Assembly (NCBI GenBank): GCA_964637655.1
Contig: CAZWUZ010000248.1
Coordinates: 1-5,730 of the forward strand
DNA from: CAZWUZ01 sp964637655 [NCBI: uncultured bacterium]
GTDB lineage: Bacteria; DAOPZR01
Reading direction: 5' to 3'
DNA: 5,730 bases
Within the stretch, counting starts at the first letter, position 1. Every line of letters begins with the position of its first letter. The notes under the pieces were generated by a model. The model saw only the letters and a program-made list of their open reading frames with translations. It had not been told where the DNA came from and searched no databases. The position numbers and the translations under genes were made by a program. Below are positions 1-5,304 of this stretch, piece after piece.

Positions 1-344
1 ACGAGTACTAACAGAAACCAGCGGATTTGCAGCAGCCAGCAGGCGCCCAGCCGGCGATAGACCGGCGCGATGCCACCCGCCAGCAGCGGGTGGCTTACCG
101 GCCCGGCCACGGCATAGGCGAAATCAGCGTGATGGTAGAGACGGCGGCCGCCGGTAGGGCGGCGCACGCAGGCCGCAGGAACATTTTTTTCGTAGGCGCC
201 GGCGGTCACCGCGGCAGGCATGAAGGAATAGCAGCGGCCGCACAGCGTCGCGTCACCCGTCTCCGCCGCGGCAAAGAGTGCCGCGTCGCGCTGCATGTGT
301 GCGGCAGCGTCACCCGCCCCGTCGTCGGTAAACTGCACGTTCAC
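1..344 (-). CDS. Lipoate-protein ligase A / octanoyltransferase family protein, N-terminal part (cut by window edge)
   Basis: Not closed inside the window; 114 codons are visible. The GTG start (344-342) overlaps the TGA stop of the peptidase gene in a GTGA junction, so translation is probably coupled; no clear Shine-Dalgarno sequence precedes it. The protein matches the N-terminal core of the LplA/LipM/BPL superfamily. A short helix around residues 14-30 stands where family members have their NMALDEAL-type segment. It is followed by CGRCYSFMPAAVTAGAY (35-51), equivalent to the family's YxWxPPAVSLGxxQ strand. The hallmark RRPTGGRRLYHHADFAYAV (61-79) corresponds to the RRxTGGxAVLHxxDLTYS lipoyl-binding loop. 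By family knowledge it would attach or transfer lipoyl or octanoyl groups in the cytosol. The catalytic lysine of LplA or cysteine of LipM/LipL lies beyond the edge, so ligase and transferase cannot be separated. The last 10 or so residues (QIRWFLLVL) come from a less GC-rich stretch and fit the family poorly; edge sequence may be unreliable. Confidence 0.85.
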   Translation of the reverse strand, partial: MNVQFTDDGAGDAAAHMQRDAALFAAAETGDATLCGRCYSFMPAAVTAGAYEKNVPAACVRRPTGGRRLYHHADFAYAVAGPVSHPLLAGGIAPVYRRLGACWLLQIRWFLLVL

Positions 345-1720
345 CGCGCGAGATGCGCCCGGTAATCCGCCAGCCACAGCTGCGTGAACTTCGCCTCGCT
401 GAGCTGGAACTCGCGGCTGACCAGTTCGGCGGCAGGCACGCCTTCGCGGCACTTGTGCAGCAGGCGGTTGATGCTGAAAAAACCGTTGCGGCGGATGATG
501 CTGGCGACCATGGCGTACGACTGTTCGTAGGCGAGCACCGCGGTGGCATCGTCCATGGCGAGGAACGACCCCTGCAGCTGCGCGAGGGTGAGCAAACGGT
601 TCTCCGCAATGGCCGCCGGCAACTGGCGGAAGACGGGAAGCCCGGCACCGCGGAATTCCTGCCATTGCGCGAGCCCCTCGTTGAGCCAGGTCGGACAGTT
701 GCCGCCGGTGGCGTCATGCACCAGCGCATGGGTGAACTCGTGGCGCAGTATCGCCTTGAGGCGCTCGCGGTCGCCGAACAGGTTCTCCGCCGGCACGCGG
801 ATTTTGCCGTCGTAAATGGCCCCGGTCCAGTGCGGGGTCCCGGTCAGCCGCCGGTAATCCTCCGCCTCGTAGATGAGCACGGCCAGGCGGTGGTCGGGGT
901 AGCGGGCGAGTTCGTCCCCGATGACGAAATAGGCCTCCTCGAGCGCCTGCAGCACGTCGTAGGCGTCGTAGCGGCGCTGCTCGCCGGCGAAGCGGATCTC
1001 GAAATGCGGCGACGAGAGGTCGGCCAGCGCCCCCTCCACCTGCTGCTCGCGCTCCGCCTGCGCGATCAGATCGCGCACCTGCGCCAGCGCGGGCTGCAGC
1101 GCCAGCGCCCGCCGCCAGTGGGCGAGCGCGGTCGTCATGTCCTGCTCGCTGTAATGGATGTAGCCGAGCGTGACCAGCGCGTTGACATTCCCCGTGTCGA
1201 GCGTCAGCGCGCGGGCCAGCAGTTCGCGCGCGTCGCGGAAACGGCGCTCGTCGAACGCGGCGCGGCCCTGCTGCGCGAGCACGGCGGACGCGTTGCGCCG
1301 CACGCTGCTGTTCCCCGGGTCGGTCTGCGACGCCTTCTCGAACCAGGCAAGCGCCTCCGTTGCCTGGCCCGCCTCCGCCAGCGTGACGCCGCGGCGGTTG
1401 TAGAGCGCGGCAAGGTTGCGCACCAGCTGCGCATTGTCGGGGCGCAGCGCGTAGGCCTGTTGCAGCAGCAGCAAGGCCTGGTCGGGCTCACTCTCCGCGA
1501 GCGCCAGTCCGTAATTGTTGCACGCGGCAGCAAGCGCCTCCTCGATGGCCGGGTCGCCGGGCGCATAGTTCTGCGCGGTCTGCAGGGCGACCAGCGCCCC
1601 CTCGTAATCGCCGGCCGTCAGCGCCGCCTGCCCGCGCTGCAGGAAGTAGGCCGCTTCCCCTTCCGCCGCGGCCGGCACCACCGCCAGCGCGAGCAGCAGC
1701 AGCAGCGCGATGGGCTTCAC
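341..1720 (-). CDS. Exported TPR-repeat protein with HExxH metallopeptidase (peptidase MA-like) domain
   Basis: 459 residues from a GTG start (1720-1718) that overlaps the previous gene's TGA in a GTGA junction; GGAGG lies about 7 nt upstream of it. Residues 1-19 form a signal peptide (MKP, a leucine-rich core, then VVPAAA with likely cleavage before E20), so the mature protein should be periplasmic or secreted; there is no lipobox. Residues about 22-215 contain around five TPR-like helix pairs, for example 99-137 and 144-178, with typical small residues and terminal DPGN/DTGN turns. Residues about 236-455 are a peptidase MA-like domain: HEFTH at 327-331 supplies two zinc-binding histidines and the catalytic glutamate, and WLNEGLAQW at 345-353 supplies the third zinc ligand, E348. 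All predicted catalytic residues are present, so an active zinc protease is likely. The TPR part probably binds a protein partner; the substrate is unknown. It sits fourth in the overlapping operon, although its operon partners look cytosolic. Confidence 0.9.
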   Translation of the reverse strand: MKPIALLLLLALAVVPAAAEGEAAYFLQRGQAALTAGDYEGALVALQTAQNYAPGDPAIEEALAAACNNYGLALAESEPDQALLLLQQAYALRPDNAQLVRNLAALYNRRGVTLAEAGQATEALAWFEKASQTDPGNSSVRRNASAVLAQQGRAAFDERRFRDARELLARALTLDTGNVNALVTLGYIHYSEQDMTTALAHWRRALALQPALAQVRDLIAQAEREQQVEGALADLSSPHFEIRFAGEQRRYDAYDVLQALEEAYFVIGDELARYPDHRLAVLIYEAEDYRRLTGTPHWTGAIYDGKIRVPAENLFGDRERLKAILRHEFTHALVHDATGGNCPTWLNEGLAQWQEFRGAGLPVFRQLPAAIAENRLLTLAQLQGSFLAMDDATAVLAYEQSYAMVASIIRRNGFFSINRLLHKCREGVPAAELVSREFQLSEAKFTQLWLADYRAHLAR

Positions 1721-2439
1721 AGCAGTGCCTCCGCCTGCTGCAGGCGTTCACCATCGCTGCGCGTCACATCCCAGCCGGCGCGCGACCAGCCAAGGTCATC
1801 GGTCATCCCCGCCAGATAGGTGGCGTAATGCTCCGTCGGGCGGAACCCGCCCCAGTCGGCGCACGCGGGGAAGCGTTCCCGCACTTCGCCGGCAAGGCGC
1901 CGCACCGCTTCGGGCGAGGCGGGCCCGTAGTTGTCCCCGAAATGCAGCGCCAGGCGCAGCCCCTGCATGCCGGCCAGCGTGCAGAGTTCGTCGAGCAGGC
2001 GGAAATCGGGGGCGAGATCGCCGTCACGGCGTCCCGCCCAGAGTTTCGGGATGACCCGCGTGTGCGGACCGAGCAGCGCGAACGTGCGCGCGAAACGTTC
2101 GAAGGAGGCGTCGGGCACTTCGCCCGTGGCCGCGACATCGACAAGCAGGCAGTCAACCACCTTCGCCAGCGCGATCAGTTCCGCCTCAGGGGCAGCAGGC
2201 ACGTAGGCGGCCGCGCGCGTCGCCACCGGCAGCGTCGCGAGCCACGCCGTCAGTTCCGCCAGCGTCGCGGCATCCGCCGCCGCGAGCACGCCTGCCGGGG
2301 CGCCGCGCAGGCGCGCCAGTCGCCGCGCATCGGCGAATTCGGTGCAGGTGAAAAGGCGCGGCAGCGGGGTCAGCGGCTCACCCGCGCGCACCGCCAGCCA
2401 GAGCGGCGGCTTCTTCGCTTTAGGCGCAGGCGCTTTCAT
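1717..2439 (-). CDS. Hypothetical protein, 240 aa, third gene of the operon
   Basis: I do not recognise this family. The ATG (2439-2437) lies inside the end of the GcvH-like gene (20-base overlap) with AAGG just upstream; the TGA overlaps the next gene's GTG. There is no signal peptide or membrane segment; the N-terminus is Lys/Pro/Ala-rich (MKAPAPKAKKPP). Hydrophobic strand-like stretches (13-18, 28-33, 95-102, 127-134, 161-167) alternate with helix-like segments, which suggests an alpha/beta, perhaps TIM-barrel-like fold; this is inference. Possible functional segments are VDCLLVDVAATGE (95-107), RVIPKLWAGRRDGD (128-141), LALHFGDNYGPAS (163-175) and ACADWGGFRPTEHY (192-205). Four cysteines (32, 97, 153, 193) are scattered, with no CxxxCxxC cluster, so it is not a radical-SAM enzyme. 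Overlap on both sides argues that it works with its neighbours, possibly the lipoyl-domain and lipoate-ligase-like proteins. The frame is secure; the function is open. Confidence 0.8.
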   Translation of the reverse strand: MKAPAPKAKKPPLWLAVRAGEPLTPLPRLFTCTEFADARRLARLRGAPAGVLAAADAATLAELTAWLATLPVATRAAAYVPAAPEAELIALAKVVDCLLVDVAATGEVPDASFERFARTFALLGPHTRVIPKLWAGRRDGDLAPDFRLLDELCTLAGMQGLRLALHFGDNYGPASPEAVRRLAGEVRERFPACADWGGFRPTEHYATYLAGMTDDLGWSRAGWDVTRSDGERLQQAEALL

Positions 2440-2746
2440 AGGCCTTCGCGCTCCAGAGGTCGTTCCAGTCGCCGGCAGCGTCGGGCTGCACCGTTACCCA
2501 CCAGTCGCCCGCCGCGTCGCCGCTGGCCAGCACCGTGCCGCTGACCGGCGCGGGCAGGTCGGTCTGCGCCCGCGCGCCAGTGATGATGGCGAAGCGCGCC
2601 CCGCGCTGCACGCGCGCGCCCGGGCCGGGAAGTTCCGCCTGCCACGGTTCGCCAAGCAGCACGCGCAGGCGCGGGGCCGGCATCAGGCGCAGCGTTCCGT
2701 CAGTCGCGCGGCGGCAGCGCAGATGCGCGCGGGAATAGCGTTCCAT
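2420..2746 (-). CDS. GcvH-like lipoyl-domain protein lacking the lipoylation lysine
   Basis: 108 residues; ordinary glycine cleavage H proteins are about 125-130. The ATG (2746-2744) shares one base with the phosphatase stop (TGATG), so coupling is likely; no good Shine-Dalgarno sequence is seen. The whole length follows the GcvH pattern: YSRAH (4-8) for YTxEH, DGTLRLM (16-22) for DGTVTVGI, LGEPWQAELPGPGARVQRGARFA (31-53) for LGDxVFVELPxVGxxVxxGxxFA, then TDLPAPVSGTV (62-72) for the SDLYSPVSGEV hairpin, and the C-terminal AKAYES helix. In GcvH the lysine of ESVKAASD carries lipoate; here the aligned residue is Arg59 (codon CGG) in TGARAQTD. The only lysine in the protein is Lys101 in the C-terminal helix. 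About 14 residues around the usual NPELVNEDPYG loop are also missing, so the protein runs from LASGDAAG (73-80) straight to DWWVTVQP. A glycine-cleavage role is therefore unlikely; a binding, scaffold or decoy role is inference. No other gcv gene is in view. Confidence 0.8.
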   Translation of the reverse strand: MERYSRAHLRCRRATDGTLRLMPAPRLRVLLGEPWQAELPGPGARVQRGARFAIITGARAQTDLPAPVSGTVLASGDAAGDWWVTVQPDAAGDWNDLWSAKAYESACA

Positions 2747-3228
2747 CAGAGGCGGTAGCGGCGGCGCAGTTCCGGCAGGCGCGCCGCGAGTTGTTCGATG
2801 AGGGCGATCAGTTCGTCGAGTGTTCCCTGGTAGACCGCCGCGCCGCGCCCGAACGGATCGTCGACATCGCCCGGCTGCTCCGCCGCCGCTTCGCGCAGCG
2901 TCAGCGCCGGCCGCGCCCCGCCAAACCGCTGCACAATGCTCTCGCGGTGGCGGTCCTCCATGGTCAGCAGGAGGTCGGCGCTGTCGTAGAGGGCAGCGGT
3001 GAACCGGCGGCTGCGATGCGCACGGATCCGGTCGGCAGCAGCGGCAAAGCGCGGGTCGCGCGCCGCCAATTCGGTAAGTGCAGCGATAGCATCCGGCATG
3101 GCCGCGTCGCCGTCATCGGCACCGATGCCCGCAGAACTGACTGTCAGGTCAGGGAGCAGCGCGAGGGCCAGCGCTTCGGCCATGGGGCTGCGGCAGGTGT
3201 TGCCGGTACAGATAAACATGATGTGCAT
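2746..3228 (-). CDS. Low-molecular-weight phosphatase, YwlE-like probable protein arginine phosphatase
   Basis: 160 residues, the normal size for the family. Residues 7-14 (CTGNTCRS) form the CX5R(S/T) phosphate-binding loop with nucleophile Cys7 and Arg13, followed by PMAEAL. DVDDPFG (121-127) carries the general acid, Asp124. Numbering and sequence match the Bacillus subtilis arginine phosphatase YwlE closely, including Thr11 in the loop, which is known to favour phosphoarginine over phosphotyrosine. TLREAA and the C-terminal TLDEL-IxQLA helix also match YwlE. The predicted reaction is hydrolysis of phosphoarginine on cytosolic proteins; a tyrosine phosphatase or arsenate-reductase-like role is the alternative. 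The ATG at 3228 was chosen because GGGAGGGGG lies 8 nt upstream and the predicted transcript starts near 3251; a longer TTG frame from 3255 would begin upstream of that. First gene of the five-gene operon. No McsB-type arginine kinase is in the window. Confidence 0.88.
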   Translation of the reverse strand: MHIMFICTGNTCRSPMAEALALALLPDLTVSSAGIGADDGDAAMPDAIAALTELAARDPRFAAAADRIRAHRSRRFTAALYDSADLLLTMEDRHRESIVQRFGGARPALTLREAAAEQPGDVDDPFGRGAAVYQGTLDELIALIEQLAARLPELRRRYRL

Positions 3229-3257
3229 ACCGGTTTCCCCCTCCCGCGAGCACAATC

Positions 3258-3286
3258 AGTATAGACGGCAGATCTGCCGCTGTCAA
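3258..3286 (-). promoter_or_regulatory. Strong sigma-70-type promoter of the five-gene operon
   Basis: On the minus strand, TTGACA (3286-3281, perfect -35) is followed by a 17-bp spacer and TATACT (3263-3258, 5 of 6 matches). The expected start near 3251 gives a leader of about 22 nt to the phosphatase ATG at 3228. No further promoter is evident inside the overlapping operon. Confidence 0.8.
3266..3279. promoter_or_regulatory. Perfect 14-bp palindrome between -35 and -10: candidate operator
   Basis: CGGCAGATCTGCCG is its own reverse complement and lies wholly within the 17-bp spacer of the operon promoter. A dimeric regulator bound here would block RNA polymerase directly, or change spacer geometry as MerR-type activators do. 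The regulator is not identifiable in this window. The palindrome is seen directly; the operator role is inference. Confidence 0.55.
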
Positions 3287-3346
3287 CAGTGGGCGCAGCC
3301 CGGTCAGGAGGTTGGGCAGGAGCACAGCTACGGTATGCGACGCCGG

Positions 3347-3383
3347 CCGGCCGTGCACAGCGTGTGTACGCATGCGCGGCCGG
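3347..3383. repeat. 37-bp GC-rich imperfect inverted repeat in the csp-operon intergenic gap
   Basis: Arms 3347-3356 (CCGGCCGTGC) and 3374-3383 (GCGCGGCCGG) pair at 9 of 10 positions, the tenth being a G-T/G-U pair. Inside them GCGT (3360-3363) and ACGC (3368-3371) form a second short stem with a 4-base loop. There is no T-run on either side, so it is not an intrinsic terminator. It lies 60-100 bp upstream of the operon promoter and beyond the csp terminator. The rest of 3287-3450 shows no gene or other clear signal. Confidence 0.5.
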
Positions 3384-3450
3384 ATGATCGTAGTGCACGA
3401 CTCCGGTGGCGGGCGGGGGGAGCGGATGACGTCGGGTTTGCCGGGCGTAC

Positions 3451-3487
3451 AAAAAAAGAAGCGCTGTCGCGTGAGCGACAGCGCTTC
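3451..3487 (-). terminator. Rho-independent terminator of the cold-shock gene
   Basis: On the minus strand a perfect 13-bp stem (arms 3487-3475 and 3470-3458, GAAGCGCTGTCGC with its complement) encloses a 4-base TCAC loop and is followed at once by seven T residues (3457-3451). It begins 16 nt after the csp stop codon. There is no T-run for the plus strand, so it acts one way. Confidence 0.95.
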
Positions 3488-3503
3488 GTGAGAGCGGGTT
3501 GCC

Positions 3504-3704
3504 TTACGCAGGCATCACATTCTCGGCGGCCAGCCCCTTCGGACCGTCCTTGATCTCAAAGCTAACCTTCTGACCCTCTTTCAGGGTCTTGAAGCCGTCA
3601 ACCTTGATCGCCGTAAAATGCACGAACACATCCGGGCCATTGTCCTGGGTGATAAACCCAAAGCCCTTCTGCTCGTTGAACCACTTAACTGTGCCTTCTG
3701 CCAT
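3504..3704 (-). CDS. CspA-family cold-shock protein
   Basis: 66 residues, the standard size of a single-domain cold-shock protein: an OB-fold nucleic-acid chaperone that binds single-stranded RNA and DNA and melts mRNA structure in the cytosol. [18 protein letters not shown] carries RNP1 (KGFGFI, 13-18), and VFVHF (26-30) is RNP2, so all the usual aromatic binding residues are present. The C-terminus [13 protein letters not shown] is typical. The start at 3704 is fixed by a near-ideal AAAGGAGG sequence 8 nt upstream; an in-frame ATG at 3776 would add 24 unrelated residues and has no such site. The gene stands alone, with its own promoter and terminator. It is less GC-rich than its neighbours, as expected for a highly expressed, lysine-rich protein. 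Confidence 0.97.
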   Translation of the reverse strand: MAEGTVKWFNEQKGFGFITQDNGPDVFVHFTAIKVDGFKTLKEGQKVSFEIKDGPKGLAAENVMPA

Positions 3705-3815
3705 TGTTCTCGCCTCCTTTCCCGCTACTTCCGGTTGGAGGTAAGAACGTGGTACTGACGAATGCTCATCAAACACCCTACTTACCTGCCATTGCTGCAG
3801 GGCTAAAAGCCCATT
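3705..3815 (-). promoter_or_regulatory. Long 5' leader of the cold-shock gene
   Basis: From the predicted start near 3815 to the ATG the leader is about 110 nt, long for a 66-codon gene. It has a perfect 5-bp hairpin at its 5' end (3812-3800: GGGCT, three T, AGCCC), a CTGC/GCAG repeat just after it, and the AAAGGAGG ribosome-binding site near its 3' end. Structured leaders of about this size control cspA-type mRNAs by temperature in other bacteria; here that role is inference. Confidence 0.5.
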
Positions 3816-3821
3816 GCGATA

Positions 3822-3850
3822 ATCTTACCATAGAATTTCAAGTTTGTCAA
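3822..3850 (-). promoter_or_regulatory. Extended -10 sigma-70-type promoter of the cold-shock gene
   Basis: Minus strand: TTGACA (3850-3845, perfect), a 17-bp spacer, then TAAGAT (3827-3822, 4 of 6) preceded by TGG (3830-3828), an extended -10 element that makes up for the weaker hexamer. It lies in an AT-rich island directly downstream of the pcnB 3' hairpin. Confidence 0.75.
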
Positions 3851-3856
3851 GGGTTT

Positions 3857-3916
3857 TTGTTTCCTGTATTGTCACAGCGTCCGGGTGATACCATTCAATA
3901 TTCTGCAGGAAAACAA
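3857..3916 (-). other. Branched inverted repeat after the pcnB stop codon
   Basis: Two bases after the pcnB TAA, TTGTTTTCCTG (3916-3906) can pair with CAGGAAACAA (3866-3857) with one bulged T. Within the loop TATTG pairs with CAATA and TCAC with GTGA, giving a three-part stem. The minus-strand sequence that follows is A-rich, not T-rich, so a standard intrinsic terminator is not supported. It could protect the pcnB mRNA 3' end or separate pcnB from the csp promoter six bases downstream. Confidence 0.4.
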
Positions 3917-3917
3917 G

Positions 3918-5135
3918 TTATAGCTGTTCTGAGACAGGGATTCTTTTGGCTAAATCGGCCTTTGCCTCGGCTCCGCGCCGCCCGATGGCGGCATACCAGT
4001 CGAAGAAATGCAGCGCTTCAGCCATGGTGCGCCGCCGGGCGAGTTTGCCGAAACTGCCGGCGCGCCGCACCCCGACGAGGCGCGTCTGCAGCAGCAGGAT
4101 GTCACGCGCCGCACCGCGCGCCGCCTTGGTCACCGGCAGGAACTCGACCCGCGCGGGCAAGGAATTCTGGATTTCATCAGCCACGCGCTGCGGCTGCACG
4201 TCCCAGTAGAACTCGTCGATGGTCACCTGCAGGCGGCGCAGCAGGCAGGGAAGGAGCCAGAGCGCCCAGGCGAGTCCCTCGCTGACCGGTTCGGTCACCG
4301 CGTCGGTATAGGCGAACGCGGCGCGCTGCAGCGGCGCGTAGCGCGTATCCGCCAGCGTTTCTGACCACGGCGGGAAAAGCTGCGTGAGCAGTCCCAGTTC
4401 CTGCGCCAGCAGCAGCGAGCGTTCCGCCGCGCGGTAGTTGAGCAGCACCCCCGCCTCTTCGAGCAGGCGCGCCTTCGAGACGGGGGCAAGCATTCCCGCC
4501 TGCGCCACGATGGCGGCGCGCAGGTGCGGGTCGAGGGTGAACTGGTGGCGCCCGGCCAGGCGCACCGCGCGCAGCATGCGCACCGGGTCCTCGGTGAGCG
4601 AGGCGACCGGGTCGACCACCGTCCGCACCCGCTTCTTCTGCAGGTCGGCATAGCCGCCGACGTAGTCGAGCACCTGCCGCTTGTTCAGGTCGTAGAACAT
4701 CGCGTTGACGGAAAAATCACGGCGGAAGGCGTCGTCGCGCGGCGTCCCGTAGACGCGTTTCGCCTTCCCGCGCGCCTCACCCTCCTCCGGTTCGAGGATG
4801 CTGTCCGCCTCCTTGCGGAAGGTCGCCACCTCGACATTGTCATCCTGCCCGTAGCGCAGGTGGACGAGGCGGAAACGACGCCCGATGACGAAGGCGTTGC
4901 GGAACATCCGCTTGATCTGGTTGGGCGTGGCGTCCGACACGAGGTCGAAGTCCTTCGGCTGCTTGTTCAGCAGCAGGTCGCGCACGGCGCCCCCGACCAG
5001 GTACGCGGCATAGTGCTGGCGCTGCATGGTGCGCGCGATCTGCCAGATGCGCTGCTCAATGCCCGCGGGATCGATCTTGTGGTCCTGCTGGTGCAGTACG
5101 ACCAGCCCTTCATTCCTGTCCATAACCGCCTGCAT
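3918..5135 (-). CDS. pcnB: Poly(A) polymerase I (PcnB-type nucleotidyltransferase)
   Basis: 405 residues from the first ATG (5135), or 401 from the ATG at 5123. Adds 3' poly(A) tails to RNA from ATP, which promotes RNA decay. Class II nucleotidyltransferase signature: YLVGGAVRDLLL (45-56), KDFDLVSDATP (61-71) with metal-binding Asp62 and Asp64, VEVATFRKE (101-109), RRDFSVNAMFYD (138-149) and the neck motif EDPVRMLRAVRLA (182-194). IGRRFRLVHLRYG (84-96) is the poly(A)-polymerase-type form of the loop that separates PcnB from CCA-adding enzymes. It is shorter than E. coli PcnB (about 465) and lacks a long basic C-terminal tail. MDRNEG at 5123 has AGGCGG upstream and fits the predicted promoter better than the 5135 start, which has no Shine-Dalgarno sequence. 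A CCA-adding role is a less likely alternative. Confidence 0.92.
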   Translation of the reverse strand: MQAVMDRNEGLVVLHQQDHKIDPAGIEQRIWQIARTMQRQHYAAYLVGGAVRDLLLNKQPKDFDLVSDATPNQIKRMFRNAFVIGRRFRLVHLRYGQDDNVEVATFRKEADSILEPEEGEARGKAKRVYGTPRDDAFRRDFSVNAMFYDLNKRQVLDYVGGYADLQKKRVRTVVDPVASLTEDPVRMLRAVRLAGRHQFTLDPHLRAAIVAQAGMLAPVSKARLLEEAGVLLNYRAAERSLLLAQELGLLTQLFPPWSETLADTRYAPLQRAAFAYTDAVTEPVSEGLAWALWLLPCLLRRLQVTIDEFYWDVQPQRVADEIQNSLPARVEFLPVTKAARGAARDILLLQTRLVGVRRAGSFGKLARRRTMAEALHFFDWYAAIGRRGAEAKADLAKRIPVSEQL

Positions 5136-5161
5136 TGTAGTTATTTTTCACGCCACGTCAA
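5134..5161 (-). promoter_or_regulatory. Candidate pcnB promoter overlapping the first ATG
   Basis: Minus strand: TTGACG (5161-5156), a 16-bp spacer, TACAAT (5139-5134, 5 of 6). The last two bases of TACAAT are the AT of the ATG at 5135-5133. A start near 5127 would leave only a few bases before the ATG at 5123. A second candidate is a perfect TATAAT (5266-5261) in the shared AT-rich island, with a poor -35; that would give a leader of over 110 nt. Confidence 0.45.
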
Positions 5162-5245
5162 GCGCGCCCCTCGCTCCCGTCGCTGCGCTCACCACCCCGC
5201 ACTGCCCCCCTCATATACGCGTACACCTGCGGCGGTATTTCATTT

Positions 5246-5275
5246 TTGACGTTCCATACAATTATATGATATGAT
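5246..5275 (+). promoter_or_regulatory. Extended -10 promoter of the glycosyltransferase gene
   Basis: TTGACG (5246-5251), an 18-bp spacer, TATGAT (5270-5275) preceded by TGA (5267-5269), an extended -10. The expected start near 5282 gives a leader of about 23 nt carrying a GGGGGG ribosome-binding stretch. The island is sharply more AT-rich than its surroundings and is divergent from pcnB. The GC-rich part of the 5136-5304 gap shows no gene. Confidence 0.65.
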
Positions 5276-5304
5276 AGAGCGCGGTGTTCGGACGGGGGGC
5301 ACGT

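Noticed and set aside
1688-1707. Run of GCAG/CAG triplets resembling a microsatellite
   Set aside because: It encodes the leucine core of the signal peptide (CTG codons on the minus strand), so it is explained by coding.
353-1819. 488-codon plus-strand open frame
   Set aside because: Antisense to the TPR peptidase gene. The protein is low-complexity Arg/Val/Gly with no motif, no promoter or ribosome-binding site; it is open only because high GC makes stops rare.
1828-2544. 238-codon plus-strand open frame
   Set aside because: Antisense to the 240-aa protein and the GcvH-like gene; Arg-rich composition typical of shadow frames.
3229-3255. TTG-initiated nine-residue extension of the phosphatase
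   Set aside because: It would start upstream of the predicted transcript start, and the Shine-Dalgarno sequence lies within it, in front of ATG 3228.
3335-3394. Short plus-strand open frame (ATG near 3335, about 19 codons)
   Set aside because: The AGGAGG upstream is too far away, there is no promoter, and the frame just reads the GC-rich inverted repeat.
3705-3776. 24-residue N-terminal extension of the cold-shock protein from ATG 3776
   Set aside because: The ideal AAAGGAGG lies just before ATG 3704, where the universal cold-shock N-terminus begins; the extension has no family support.
4524-5249. 241-codon plus-strand open frame
   Set aside because: Antisense to pcnB and a mirror of its codon pattern; no recognisable domain, and it would run through the divergent promoter region.
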